From JAWOLE01 sp963815655 (GTDB lineage: Bacteria; Acidobacteriota; Thermoanaerobaculia; UBA5066; Gp7-AA6): 64,000 bases of DNA. Shown piece by piece: positions 39,719 to 48,016 of this stretch; the stretch's first letter is position 1, and the number at the start of each line of letters is the position of its first letter. The position numbers and the translations under genes are program-made. The DNA lies in NCBI GenBank assembly GCA_963815655.1, contig CAWFHK010000001.1, positions 620,001-684,000 on the forward strand. Direction: 5' to 3'. The notes beneath the pieces are model-generated. The model did no database searches. It saw only the letters and a list, made by a program, of their open reading frames with translations, and was not told the origin of the DNA.

Positions 39719-41719
39719 ATGAGATCGAGTCTCAATCGCGCGGGCTCGGAACCGGACCCGGCGGGCCCTCCTCCCGCCGGCGTCGTCCTCGTCGGAAATC
39801 CCAACGTCGGCAAGAGCGCGATCTTCGGGGCGCTGACCGGGACCTACGTGACCGTCTCGAACTACCCCGGCACGACCGTCGAGGTCTCGACGGGACACGC
39901 GGCCCTGTGGGGCCGGCGGGTGGCGATCGTGGACACCCCCGGCGCCGCGTCGTTCGTCCCCTCCTCCGAGGACGAGCGCGTGACGCGGGACATCCTGCTC
40001 GAAGGCCCTGCCCGGAGCGTCGTCGTGGTCGGCGACGCGAAGAACCTGGAGCGCACTCTCCTCCTCGCCGTCCAGGTGGCGGAGATGGAGATCCCGTTCG
40101 TGCTCTGCCTGAACATGATGGACGAGGCGCGCGCGAGGGGGATGGCGGTGGACGAGGAGGGGCTCGGGGAGAGGCTCGGGGTACCGGTCGTCGCCACCGT
40201 GGCCGTGCGCCGGGAAGGGATCGCGCGCCTCGTCGCGGCCCTGGAGCGGCCCCGTCCCGGACAGGTCCGGATCGTCTACCCGGAGCCGATCGAGAGAGCC
40301 GTCGAGTCGGTGGTCCCGCTCCTGCCGGAATCCCGCCTGTCCGCTCGCTCGCTCGCCCTCATGGCTCTCTCGGGAGACGACACGCTTTCCCCGTGGCTCT
40401 CGCAACGGATGTCTCCCGCGTCGCTCGAGCGCCTGGAACAGGTCCGGCAAGGCCTGCGCCGCGCGTTTCCCGAGCCGGTGGCCTACGTCGTCAACCGCGC
40501 GCGGCTGGCGCAGGCGTCCCGCGTCGGGCGATCCTCGGCGCCGCGGCCGGCGCGGGTCGAGCGTCCTCGCCGCCGCCTCGGCAGGCTCCTCGACACGGCG
40601 ACGACCCACCGGATCTGGGGCCTCCCGATTCTCGCGGCCGTGCTGTACCTTTCCTATCTCTTCGTCGGCGTCTTCGGCGCGAAGACGCTCGTGGACCTGC
40701 TCGAGAACGGCCTCTTCGGGAAGATTCTCTCGCCGGCCGCCACGGCCGCGGCCAACCGCTGGATTCCCTGGGCGATCATCCGGGATCTCCTGGTCGGCCC
40801 CTACGGCCTGATCACGATGGCCCTGGCCTACTCGCTCGCGCTGGTGTTGCCGATCGTCGGCACGTTCTTCCTCGCGTTCGGGGCGCTGGAGGACTCGGGC
40901 TACCTCCCGCGCCTGGCCGTCATGGTCAACCGCCTCTTCAAGAAGATGGGGTTGAACGGCAAGGCCGTCCTGCCGATGGTGCTCGGGCTCGGATGCGACA
41001 CGATGGCGACGATGACGACCCGCATCCTGGAGACGCCCAAGGAACGGCTGATCGTGATCCTGCTTCTCGCCCTGGGAGTTCCGTGCTCGGCGCAGCTGAC
41101 GGTCGTCATGGCGATGCTCTCCGGCCTCTCCCTCTGGGCGGTCCTCATCTGGGCCGGAGTGGTCCTCGGGGTCATCGTCCTCGTCGGGACCCTCGCGGCG
41201 AAAGTCCTGCCGGGCCGTGGCAGCGACTTCGTGCTGGAGCTGCCGCCGCTGCGCCTGCCTCGGATCGGGAACATCCTCGTCAAGACCCTTGCCCGCATCG
41301 AGTGGTACCTGAAGGAAGCCGTGCCGCTCTTCATCCTCGGCACGCTCCTCCTGTTCGCGGCGGACCGGCTCCGAATCCTGGGCTTCATCGAGCGGGCGGC
41401 CGAGCCCGTCCTGACGGGTTTGCTCGGCCTGCCGCGGGAAACCGCCGGGGCCTTCGTCGTGGGATTCCTCCGCCGCGACTTCGGCGCCGCCGGCCTCTTC
41501 GAGCTCGCCCGCCACGGAAGACTCTCCCCGGAGCAGGTCGTCGTTTCCATGGTGACGATCACCCTCTTCATCCCGTGCATCGCGAACTTCTTCATGATCG
41601 TCAAGGAGCGCGGCTGGAAAACCGCGCTCGCGATCGCCGCCTTCATCACGCCCTTCGCTCTCGCCGCCGGGGCCGCCGTCCACCGGGTCCTGACCGCGTT
41701 CCCGGTGCCGCTGCGATGA
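39719..41719 (+). CDS. feoB: Ferrous iron transporter FeoB
   Basis: Protein of 666 aa. N-terminal G domain with 'VGNPNVGKSAIFGALTG' (G1), 'VDTPG' (G3) and 'NMMDEA' (G4), then a helical GDI-like part, and from residue ~300 a membrane domain with gate regions ('LVLPIVGTFFLAFGALEDSG', 'MVLGLGCDTMATMTTRILET', 'ALGVPCSAQLTVVMAML'). It imports Fe(II), which fits an anaerobe. No SD; the start sits at the leaderless position of its operator. Operon: feoB, a Cys-rich small protein and a DtxR-FeoA regulator, all overlapping (ATGA). No separate feoA gene; FeoA is fused to the regulator. Confidence 0.95.
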   Translation: MRSSLNRAGSEPDPAGPPPAGVVLVGNPNVGKSAIFGALTGTYVTVSNYPGTTVEVSTGHAALWGRRVAIVDTPGAASFVPSSEDERVTRDILLEGPARSVVVVGDAKNLERTLLLAVQVAEMEIPFVLCLNMMDEARARGMAVDEEGLGERLGVPVVATVAVRREGIARLVAALERPRPGQVRIVYPEPIERAVESVVPLLPESRLSARSLALMALSGDDTLSPWLSQRMSPASLERLEQVRQGLRRAFPEPVAYVVNRARLAQASRVGRSSAPRPARVERPRRRLGRLLDTATTHRIWGLPILAAVLYLSYLFVGVFGAKTLVDLLENGLFGKILSPAATAAANRWIPWAIIRDLLVGPYGLITMALAYSLALVLPIVGTFFLAFGALEDSGYLPRLAVMVNRLFKKMGLNGKAVLPMVLGLGCDTMATMTTRILETPKERLIVILLLALGVPCSAQLTVVMAMLSGLSLWAVLIWAGVVLGVIVLVGTLAAKVLPGRGSDFVLELPPLRLPRIGNILVKTLARIEWYLKEAVPLFILGTLLLFAADRLRILGFIERAAEPVLTGLLGLPRETAGAFVVGFLRRDFGAAGLFELARHGRLSPEQVVVSMVTITLFIPCIANFFMIVKERGWKTALAIAAFITPFALAAGAAVHRVLTAFPVPLR

Positions 41720-41970
41720 GCGCTCCCGCTGTCCGGCCGCCGGAGGACTCCTTCAGGGCGATTCCCGTCCTCGGAGCCGCCGGCACCGCGTTCACCTGCT
41801 CGCTCTGCGGATCGCGTTTCGATCACGGGGGCCGCGTCTGCGGCGCCTGCCCGATCTCGAAAGGGTGCGATCTGGTCAAGTGCCCAAACTGCGGTTTTCA
41901 GTTTCCCCGTTCGTCGCGGATCGCGGACGGAGTTACGAGACTCTGGAAACGATGGAGAGGAAGCCGATGA
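41716..41970 (+). CDS. Small Cys-rich protein between feoB and dtxR
   Basis: Protein of 84 aa with eight cysteines in 'TCSLCGSRFDHGGRVCGACP' and 'KGCDLVKCPNCGFQFPRSS'. These look like zinc-ribbon or Fe-S ligands. ATGA overlap with both feoB and the DtxR gene shows tight coupling. Position suggests a FeoC-like accessory role in iron uptake (FeoC also can carry a Cys cluster), but the sequence does not resemble FeoC's winged helix. Function unknown. Confidence 0.75.
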   Translation: MSAPAVRPPEDSFRAIPVLGAAGTAFTCSLCGSRFDHGGRVCGACPISKGCDLVKCPNCGFQFPRSSRIADGVTRLWKRWRGSR

Positions 41971-42638
41971 GCCATGAGCGGGACCTGGCGGATCAGGACG
42001 TCGAAGAGGTCGCCGAGGAGCTCTGGACTCTCGGCGAGCAGGGGCGCGACCGCCTCGCCGACCTGCGCGAGACGACGCAGGTCGCCCTGCTCGACGCCGC
42101 GCTCGAGAAGCTCGCCGCGCGCGACCTCGCGCGGATCTCGGGCGACCGGGTCGTGCTCACGCCGAACGGGCGCGAGCTGGCGGAGCTGCAGGTGCGCCGC
42201 CACAGGCTGGGGGAAAGCCTCTTCACGACGGTCCTCGAGGTCAAGAACGAGAAGGAGGTCAACCGGACCGCGTGCGTGCTCGAGCACGTGCTCGGCGACG
42301 GCCTGACCGATTCGATCTGTGCCTTCCTCGGGCATCCGAAATTCTGTCCGCACGGCAAGCCGATCCCTCCGGGGCCGTGCTGCGAGTCGCTGACCAGGAC
42401 CGTCGAGCCGCTCGTGCAGCCTCTCGACAGGCTCGGAATCGGGCAGAGCGGCCGGATCGTCTACATCGTGCCGCGCGAGCCCGAGCGGCTCGTCAAGCTC
42501 TCGAACCTCGGCATCGTCCCGGGCGCCACGGTGAGCCTGCGGCAGCGAAGACCCTCCGCCGTCCTCTCGATCGGCGAGACGACCCTGGCCATGGATCCCG
42601 CGATCGCCGCCGAGATCTACGTTCGAAAAGTCGGCTGA
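41967..42638 (+). CDS. DtxR-family metalloregulator with FeoA/SH3 domain
   Basis: Protein of 223 aa. N-terminal winged helix (residues ~15-70), dimerisation and metal-binding region with the characteristic 'LGHPKFCPHGKPIPPGPCC' segment, and a C-terminal FeoA-type domain ('PERLVKLSNLGIVPGATVSL', 'TTLAMDPAIAAEIYVRK'). Probably senses Fe(II) and controls iron uptake, perhaps its own operon. I start at ATG 41967 because it overlaps the upstream stop and has GAGAGG before it; ATG 41952 is an alternative. Confidence 0.87.
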   Translation: MSHERDLADQDVEEVAEELWTLGEQGRDRLADLRETTQVALLDAALEKLAARDLARISGDRVVLTPNGRELAELQVRRHRLGESLFTTVLEVKNEKEVNRTACVLEHVLGDGLTDSICAFLGHPKFCPHGKPIPPGPCCESLTRTVEPLVQPLDRLGIGQSGRIVYIVPREPERLVKLSNLGIVPGATVSLRQRRPSAVLSIGETTLAMDPAIAAEIYVRKVG

Positions 42639-42647
42639 CGGGAACGG

Positions 42648-43067
42648 CTATTTGACCAGGAGAACGGGGCAGCGCGACAGGATCCCGACCTTGTAACTGA
42701 CGGTTCCCCAGCTCTCTCCGCTGTGGCGCAGCGGGAGCTTGTGCGAGCTCATGACGATCAGGTCGATGCGATGGGCCTGCGCGAACCGGAGGATCTCCGG
42801 GACGGGCTTGCCGTAGAGGATCTCGGCGCGCACGGAGAGGCCCTTGCCGGCGAAGGGCGCGAGGAGCCCCTTCATCTTCTCCCTCGCGGCCGACTCGATC
42901 TTCCGGTAGAAGGATTCGAACGCCCTGGACTCATCGTCGGCGATCCGCTCGATGACGTGCAGCAGCGTCGTCCGGGCGCGGGTCGTGGCGGCGACCTTCG
43001 CCGCGGCCCGGACGGCGCGGAGACTGCGGGGCGTGAAATCGACCGGAACGAGGATCCGCCGGAACAC
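42648..43067 (-). CDS. Universal stress protein (Usp)
   Basis: Protein of 139 aa: 'MFRRILVPVDFTPRSLRAVR', 'TTLLHVIERIADD', 'AHRIDLIVMSSHKLPLRHSG' and 'LSRCPVLLVK'. The ATP-binding G-2x-G-9x-GS motif is replaced (SSHKLPLRHSG...), so this may be a non-nucleotide-binding Usp. Third gene of an operon with a CBS-pair protein and a DUF442-type phosphatase-like protein; 4 bp from the latter. Confidence 0.87.
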   Translation of the reverse strand: MFRRILVPVDFTPRSLRAVRAAAKVAATTRARTTLLHVIERIADDESRAFESFYRKIESAAREKMKGLLAPFAGKGLSVRAEILYGKPVPEILRFAQAHRIDLIVMSSHKLPLRHSGESWGTVSYKVGILSRCPVLLVK

Positions 43068-43071
43068 CGGC

Positions 43072-43587
43072 CTACTTCGCCGCGTGGTCGTGGATGTAGG
43101 CGAGGGCGAACTCCTTGAAGGCCTCGCTCTTCAGGCCTCCGACCTTCGCTTCCCTCTCGGCATCCTCAAGGTCCCACTTGTCAACGAGCACCCGCCGGAT
43201 CATCCAGAACGCCGCGACCCGGTTGGCGGTGGCGCAGTGGATGAAGACGGGAGGACGGGCCTCCTTCATCAGCTTCAAGAAGGCCTCCACCTGCTCCGCC
43301 TTCGGAGCGTCCTTCTGGACCGGGATGTTCATATAATCGAGGCCGTTTTCCCTCGCCGCCGCCTCTTCCGCGGCCGCGTCGTACTCGGAGGGGTCGCGGA
43401 GGTTCACGATCGTGCGGAACCCCGAGCGCTTCAGGGTGGCGATCTGCGCCACCGTCGGCTGGCCGCCGGTGGCCGTCCGATCGCTGACCCAGTTGAACTT
43501 CTCGATGTCGGTGATCGAAGTGCGGGCGGCGAGCACGAAACTCGAGACGAGCATGGCCAGAAAGATCCCGATTATCTTGGTCTTCAT
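43072..43587 (-). CDS. Exported DUF442/tyrosine-phosphatase-like protein
   Basis: Protein of 171 aa with a signal peptide ('IIGIFLAMLVSSFVLAA'). The mature part is of the beta-lactamase-hydrolase-like/DUF442 family ('WVSDRTATGGQPTVAQIATL', 'FRTIVNLRDP'), with a phosphatase-like loop 'HCATANRVAAFWMIRR' (Cys and Arg retained). Substrate unknown. It lies 2 bp after the CBS-pair gene. The signal peptide is unusual in an operon otherwise coding cytoplasmic sensors. Confidence 0.82.
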   Translation of the reverse strand: MKTKIIGIFLAMLVSSFVLAARTSITDIEKFNWVSDRTATGGQPTVAQIATLKRSGFRTIVNLRDPSEYDAAAEEAAARENGLDYMNIPVQKDAPKAEQVEAFLKLMKEARPPVFIHCATANRVAAFWMIRRVLVDKWDLEDAEREAKVGGLKSEAFKEFALAYIHDHAAK

Positions 43588-43589
43588 GA

Positions 43590-44138
43590 CTACCCCCTTT
43601 CCAGAAAATCGCGGACGAAATCCGCCTCGGTGAGAATCCCGACGAGGTGCAGCCCCTCGACGACAGGCAGGCATCCGACCTTGTTCTCGAGGAGGATCTC
43701 CGCCGCTTCCTTGAGCGTGGCGTCCGGCTCGATCGTGTCCGGCTCGGTCGCCATGATGTCGCGAATCCTCCGGCGCCGCAGGATGTCGCGCTCGACGGAG
43801 AGCGGCAACTCCTCGACCGCGCCCAGCGCGCTGCGCGAGAGGTCGCGGTCGGTGACGAGACCGACCAGCTCCCCGTCGCTGTCCACGATCGGCACATGGC
43901 GGACGTGGCGGGAGTCCATCAGGTCGTAGAGCGCGGCGAGGTCGTCCTTGGGCTTGAGCGTGAAGACCCTCTCGGTCATCAGGTCCCGCACGAGCCGTTC
44001 GCGCGTGACCCGGACGGTCTTCTTTTCGGCGGGCGCGGGAGGACGCGCCGTGCTCTTCGGCTTGGGGGGAGTCGTCGTTCCTCGGCCGCCCCGGGTCCGG
44101 ACGCCCCCATTCGCCGCCGACATTCCGGATTGCAACAT
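43590..44138 (-). CDS. CBS-domain pair protein with disordered N-terminus
   Basis: Protein of 182 aa. About 45 residues of low-complexity Gly/Pro/Lys-rich sequence precede two CBS domains ('LVRDLMTERVFTLKPKDDLA' to 'LVGLVTDRDLS', and 'IRDIMATEPDTIEPDATLKE' to 'LVGILTEADFVRDFL'). AAGGAGG precedes the ATG. First gene of the CBS-DUF442-Usp operon, under the operator at 44191. Confidence 0.87.
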   Translation of the reverse strand: MLQSGMSAANGGVRTRGGRGTTTPPKPKSTARPPAPAEKKTVRVTRERLVRDLMTERVFTLKPKDDLAALYDLMDSRHVRHVPIVDSDGELVGLVTDRDLSRSALGAVEELPLSVERDILRRRRIRDIMATEPDTIEPDATLKEAAEILLENKVGCLPVVEGLHLVGILTEADFVRDFLERG

Positions 44139-44190
44139 GGGCAGCCTCCTTTTCAGTTTCGATGTTGTACGAGACGAGGGGCGCGGGGAA

Positions 44191-44206
44191 TGACTCAAAT
44201 ACATCA
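44191..44206 (-). promoter_or_regulatory. 16-bp operator for the CBS-DUF442-Usp operon
   Basis: Minus-strand TGATGTATTTGAGTCA; -10-like CAACAT at 44167-44162 (offset 39). Confidence 0.55.
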
Positions 44207-44260
44207 GATGGGTCCGAGTCCTGGCCGGCGTGCGGAGGAGCCTCGGTTCGCGCCGCGGAT

Positions 44261-44276
44261 TGGGTCGTCCGAATCT
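44261..44276 (+). promoter_or_regulatory. 16-bp operator upstream of triple-BON gene 1
   Basis: TGGGTCGTCCGAATCT; -10-like CAGCAT at 44300-44305 (offset 39). Confidence 0.45.
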
Positions 44277-44330
44277 TGCGAGAACGCCCGCTCCGGCGTC
44301 AGCATGGAACGGCGGAGGAGGTAACCGATC

Positions 44331-45008
44331 ATGCTCGCAGCAACCGTCAAGAGCGACCGGCAGATCCAGCGGGATGTCCTGCGCGAGCTGCGCTGGGATT
44401 CCCGCGTGGACGAGACGGAAGTCGGCGTGGAAGTGGACAAGGGAGTGGTGACGCTGACCGGAACCGTCTCCAGCTACGCGAAGAAGCTCGCGGCCCGGGA
44501 AGCGGCACACCGCGTCGTCGGCGTCCTCGACGTGGCCGACGACATCCAGGTCAAGTCGCCGGGCGGCCGCGACAGGACCGACACCGAGATCGCGCAGGCC
44601 GTCCGCACGACCCTCGAGTGGGATGCCTTCGTTCCGGATCAGAAGATCCGGTCCACCGTCGCGGAGGGATTCGTGACGCTCGAAGGGGAGGTCGCGACCC
44701 TGCGCGAGAAGGAAGACGCCGAGGCCGCGGTCCGCAATCTCGCGGGAGTCAGAGGGGTCCGCAACCGCCTCTTCGTCGCCGCCGTCAAGGCCGACCCGGT
44801 CCAGCTCCGGGAATCGATCGAGGAGGCGCTCGAGCGCCGGGCCGAACGGGAGGCGGAGCGCATCCGCGTCCGCGTCGAGGACGGCACCGTCGTCCTCGAA
44901 GGACGGGTGCGGACCTGGCCCGGGAAACAGGCGATCCTCGGAACGGTCAGCCACGCCCCCGGCGTAAAGGACGTCAGCGACAGGCTGACCGTGAATCCCT
45001 GGGACTGA
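44331..45008 (+). CDS. Triple BON-domain protein 1
   Basis: Protein of 225 aa consisting of three BON domains: ~8-72 ('VDKGVVTLTGTVSSYAKKLA'), ~80-148 ('VAEGFVTLEGEVATLREKED') and ~155-224 ('VEDGTVVLEGRVRTWPGKQA'). No signal peptide, unlike OsmY, so it is likely cytoplasmic. GGAGGAGGTAACC precedes the ATG. It is the same length as, and collinear with, the protein at 51229. BON domains bind membranes or ligands in stress responses. Confidence 0.88.
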   Translation: MLAATVKSDRQIQRDVLRELRWDSRVDETEVGVEVDKGVVTLTGTVSSYAKKLAAREAAHRVVGVLDVADDIQVKSPGGRDRTDTEIAQAVRTTLEWDAFVPDQKIRSTVAEGFVTLEGEVATLREKEDAEAAVRNLAGVRGVRNRLFVAAVKADPVQLRESIEEALERRAEREAERIRVRVEDGTVVLEGRVRTWPGKQAILGTVSHAPGVKDVSDRLTVNPWD

Positions 45009-45047
45009 CGCCGCGCGCCGCGAGGATCGGGCGGGAGCATCCCTCCC

Positions 45048-45063
45048 GGATGCGTTTGGATGA
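45048..45063 (+). promoter_or_regulatory. 16-bp operator copy before a frameshifted small ORF
   Basis: GGATGCGTTTGGATGA; -10-like GAGACT at 45087-45092; an ATG lies 51 nt from the operator start (45099). Confidence 0.4.
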
Positions 45064-45098
45064 TCCGGCGCGGCCCTGGCACGCAAGAGACTTCGGTC

Positions 45099-45315
45099 AT
45101 GTCAAAGTCGAATTCGGCCAGGGGGGCCGGACCGTCTTGAACGCGGGAGAGCCCAGGGGCTTTGGGCCATCGTTCTCGCGGGCCGGGTGTTTCGTCTGCG
45201 GCCGGATCTCGTGGCCGAGGCCCGGCAGCCGAGGAGGACCGCCATCCGCGCATTGGCCGGCGGGGACTTCCGAGGGGAATTCCTGAAGCGCCAGAAGAAC
45301 AGCCAATGGCACTGA
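45099..45315 (+). pseudogene. Possible leaderless small gene broken by a frameshift in a G-run
   Basis: The ATG at 45099 sits at the leaderless distance from an operator, but its frame stops after 13 codons. If one G of the six-G run at 45121-45126 were removed, the frame would continue to TGA 45313-45315, giving a ~71-aa basic protein with good high-GC third positions, ending 'GDFRGEFLKRQKNSQWH'. This could be a sequencing error, a true pseudogene, or programmed slippage. No homologue is known to me. The rest of the 338-bp gap holds nothing else I can support. Confidence 0.35.
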
Positions 45316-45346
45316 GCGGCCGCCCGGCCGGAATGCGCGGCGTCCC

Positions 45347-46114
45347 TCAGCGAGCCGTGTATCCGCCGTCGATCACCAGCTCCGAACCGGTCACGAACTT
45401 CGATTCGTCGGAGGCGAGGTAGAGGATCCCGTAGGCGACCTCCTCCGGTTCGCCGACGCGTCCCAGCGGATGGAGCGCGTCGAGAGCCTGCCGCAGTTTC
45501 GCCACGTCGCCCTGGGCCTTCAGGAATTTCTCCACCATGGGCGTCCAGATGAAACCGGGGTGCACGGAATTGACGCGGATTCCCTGCTTCGCGTAGAGGA
45601 GCGCGTCGGTCTTGCTCATCAGCCGGACGGCGCCCTTGGACGCGTGGTACGGGGGCGCGTCGGGCGCGCCGACGAGGCCGTAGATCGAGGAGAGGTTGAC
45701 GATGCTTCCCGCTCCGGCCCGGAGCATCCAGGGGATCGCGTGCTTCGTGCAGAAGAACACTCCCTTGACGTTGACCGCCTGAACCCTGTCCCATTCTTCT
45801 TCCGTCAGCTCATGGGTCGGCTTGCTCGCCCCGGAGATGCCGGCGTTGTTGACCAGGACATCGATCCCTCCGAGCGCCTCGCCGATCTCCCGAAAGACGC
45901 GCTCGATGTCGGACTCACTGGCGACGTCGGCCCGCCAGTACCGGGCCGATCCCCCTATCCGGCCGATCTCGTCGGCAAGCTCTCTGCCTTCCTCGTCCTT
46001 GAGATCCACGATGGCCACCCTCGCGCCCTCCCGCGCGAGGAGCTCGCAGGTGGCGCGGCCGATCCCGAGCGCGCCTCCCGTCACGATCGCCGCCTTCCCT
46101 TGCATCCGTGCCAT
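45347..46114 (-). CDS. SDR-family oxidoreductase
   Basis: Protein of 255 aa with a classical SDR set: 'AAIVTGGALGIGRATCELLA', 'NNAGISG', catalytic Ser in 'GSIVNLSSIYGLVGAPDAPP', 'YHASKGAVRLM', and 'NSVHPGFIWTPM'. Closest in feel to cyclopentanol/glucose dehydrogenase-type enzymes using NAD(H). AAAGGAGA precedes ATG. It follows amrS by 60 bp on the same strand and may be in its operon. Substrate unknown. Confidence 0.87.
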   Translation of the reverse strand: MARMQGKAAIVTGGALGIGRATCELLAREGARVAIVDLKDEEGRELADEIGRIGGSARYWRADVASESDIERVFREIGEALGGIDVLVNNAGISGASKPTHELTEEEWDRVQAVNVKGVFFCTKHAIPWMLRAGAGSIVNLSSIYGLVGAPDAPPYHASKGAVRLMSKTDALLYAKQGIRVNSVHPGFIWTPMVEKFLKAQGDVAKLRQALDALHPLGRVGEPEEVAYGILYLASDESKFVTGSELVIDGGYTAR

Positions 46115-46173
46115 CGGATTCTCCTTTCACGCCACGGCTGCCGGAGAATAGCGCCCGCCCGGAAGCCGGGCCT

Positions 46174-47268
46174 TCAAGCCGCGAAGTCCTTCAAGCGGAC
46201 CGGGAGCCGCCGCGCTCCCCACTGGCCCGGACGCTCCTCGAAGAGGCCCGGGCACGGCTCGCCGCAGAACACGCACTGGCCGTTTTCGAGGGCCCACGCG
46301 GTGATCTCGTACCCTTCGCGGCCGATGAGCTCCGCGGCGCAAGCGTGGCAGAAGGTGCTCCCTCCCTCCAGGTCGTGGACGTTTCCCGTGTACGCGTACC
46401 GGACGCCGGCCTTGAGCGCGATCGCGCGAGCGCGCGCGAGCGTCGCCGGGGGAGTCGGGGCGATGTCCCTCATCTTCCAGTCAGGATGAAAGGCCGTGAA
46501 ATGCATCGGGACGTCCGGGCCCAGATTCTCGACGACCCACCGCGTCATTTCGCCCAACTCCCTGTCGGAGTCGTTGTGCCCCGGGATGACGAGGTTCGTG
46601 ATCTCGAGCCAGACGCTCGTCTCCTTCTTCAGGTACACCAGGGTGTCAAGAACCGGCTGGAGATGGGCGCCGGTGATCTCCCGGTAGAACTTCTCGGTGA
46701 AGGCCTTCAGGTCCACGTTGGCCGCGTCGATGTGGCGATAGAAATCGCCCCGCGGCTTCTCGCAGATGTAACCGGCGGTGACCGCCACCGAGGCGATGCC
46801 GGATTCGCGGCAGGCGTCCGCGACGTCGCTCGCGTACTCGAGGAAGATCGTCGGGTCGTTGTAGGTGAAGGCGACGCTCCGGCAGCCGAGCGTCTTCGCC
46901 GCCCGCGCGATCCGCTCCGGCGACGCCTCGTCCGCAAGCTTCGCGATCTCGCGCGACTTGCTGATGTCCCAGTTCTGGCAGAACCGGCAGGAGAGGTTGC
47001 ACCCCTCCGTGCCGAAGGAGAGGACCGCCGTGCCAGGAAGGAAGTGGTTGAGCGGCTTCTTCTCGATCGGGTCCACGCAGAACCCGCTCGATCTCCCGTA
47101 GGTCGTCAGGACGACGCGATCGTCCTTCCGGGCGCGCACGAAGCAGAGGCCGCGCTGCCCCTCCCGCAGCGTGCAGAAGTGCGGGCAAACGTCGCACTGG
47201 ATCCGCCCGTCCTCGAGCCGGCGCCAGTACGCGGTCGGCACGACGGGGCCCCGGGCCGGTTGCGGCAT
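46174..47268 (-). CDS. amrS: AmrS-type (AmmeMemoRadiSam) radical SAM enzyme
   Basis: Protein of 364 aa. N-terminal Cys-rich part ('IQCDVCPHFCTLREGQRGLC'), canonical radical SAM CxxxCxxC in 'GTEGCNLSCRFCQNWDISKS', 'AFTYNDPTIFLEYA', and C-terminal zinc-type cysteines ('FCHACAAELIG', 'CVFCGEPCP'). This matches the AmmeMemoRadiSam system radical SAM protein, related to PFL-activating enzymes. The usual Memo and AMMECR1 partners are not in the window. GGAGGG precedes ATG 47268; operator at 47323. Confidence 0.88.
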   Translation of the reverse strand: MPQPARGPVVPTAYWRRLEDGRIQCDVCPHFCTLREGQRGLCFVRARKDDRVVLTTYGRSSGFCVDPIEKKPLNHFLPGTAVLSFGTEGCNLSCRFCQNWDISKSREIAKLADEASPERIARAAKTLGCRSVAFTYNDPTIFLEYASDVADACRESGIASVAVTAGYICEKPRGDFYRHIDAANVDLKAFTEKFYREITGAHLQPVLDTLVYLKKETSVWLEITNLVIPGHNDSDRELGEMTRWVVENLGPDVPMHFTAFHPDWKMRDIAPTPPATLARARAIALKAGVRYAYTGNVHDLEGGSTFCHACAAELIGREGYEITAWALENGQCVFCGEPCPGLFEERPGQWGARRLPVRLKDFAA

Positions 47269-47322
47269 GTCGCCCTCCTGCGCCACCGGCTCCGATCCTC
47301 TCCCTTTGGGCCGCGTTTCGCA

Positions 47323-47338
47323 TGGTCCGTCTGGATCA
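47323..47338 (-). promoter_or_regulatory. 16-bp operator upstream of amrS
   Basis: Minus-strand TGATCCAGACGGACCA; -10-like GAGGAT at 47300-47295 (offset 38). Confidence 0.55.
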
Positions 47339-47428
47339 CCCCTCCGCTGGATTCCATCGGACCATGCGGAGGAGCGTCACCGGTGGCAGGCTGAGGGAGG
47401 GTGGCGGCCCTTGCGCCGCCCGGAACGT

Positions 47429-47818
47429 TCAGAGCGTGGTCTCGCGGTCCTGCCGCGGAGGGACTTGCCGGCGGCGGGAGGCATCGCCGCGGGCGCGGGG
47501 GTGGGCCTTTACCTGGCCGCGGCGCCGGCGCTCGTAGTCCTGGAGCCTGCGCCGCGCGGCGTCGAACGCCTTCCTGATGGAGAGATGCACATCCCCTTCG
47601 CCCGGCTGAAGGTCGACGGCGAGCTCCTCTCCCGGCACCGTCAGGCGGATGCGGACGGCGTACAGGTCTCCGTTGCGATGGTGCCCGCGAGGAGACTCGA
47701 CCCACACCTGGCAGTTCTGGATGTCCCTTGAATAGCGCGACAGCCGGTCGGCCCATCGCCGGATCCGGTCTTCAACCGCCGGCGATGGCGCCATGTCGAG
47801 CAGGTGGATCGTCAGCAT
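47429..47818 (-). CDS. HPF/RaiA-type ribosome hibernation factor-like protein
   Basis: Protein of 129 aa. 'MLTIHLLDMAPSPAVEDRIR', 'NCQVWVESPRGHHRNGDLYA', 'VRIRLTVPGEELAVD' and 'IRKAFDAARRRLQDYERRRR' follow the beta-alpha-beta-beta-beta-alpha plan of sigma-54 modulation/RaiA proteins, with a basic tail. Short-HPF type: no long C-terminal dimerisation domain. It would inactivate ribosomes in stasis. AAGGAGA precedes ATG. The DosR regulon also contains an HPF-like protein, so its presence here supports the dormancy reading. Confidence 0.8.
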   Translation of the reverse strand: MLTIHLLDMAPSPAVEDRIRRWADRLSRYSRDIQNCQVWVESPRGHHRNGDLYAVRIRLTVPGEELAVDLQPGEGDVHLSIRKAFDAARRRLQDYERRRRGQVKAHPRARGDASRRRQVPPRQDRETTL

Positions 47819-47899
47819 CGAATCTCCTTCGGAATCGGCGGTCCGCCCGGACACGGCCGACCCTTCCCCGGATGATGGGCGGGATTCAGCCCGGAGTCA

Positions 47900-47915
47900 T
47901 GAGCCAAACACACCG
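47900..47915 (-). promoter_or_regulatory. 16-bp operator upstream of the HPF-like gene
   Basis: Minus-strand CGGTGTGTTTGGCTCA (weak arms); -10-like CATCAT at 47877-47872 (offset 38). Confidence 0.45.
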
Positions 47916-47965
47916 GCCGGAGGCGTTCCTGTCAGGGCGAGTTTCGGCATGGCCCTTCTCCGGCG

Positions 47966-47981
47966 GGACGCGTTTGCAGGA
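47966..47981 (+). promoter_or_regulatory. 16-bp operator (degenerate arms) upstream of P-type ATPase
   Basis: GGACGCGTTTGCAGGA: the core matches, arms are poor. -10-like TCTGCT at 48004-48009; ATG 51 nt from operator start. Confidence 0.4.
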
Positions 47982-48016
47982 TGCGACGGACGCGGAAGGG
48001 TGATCTGCTTCCCGTC

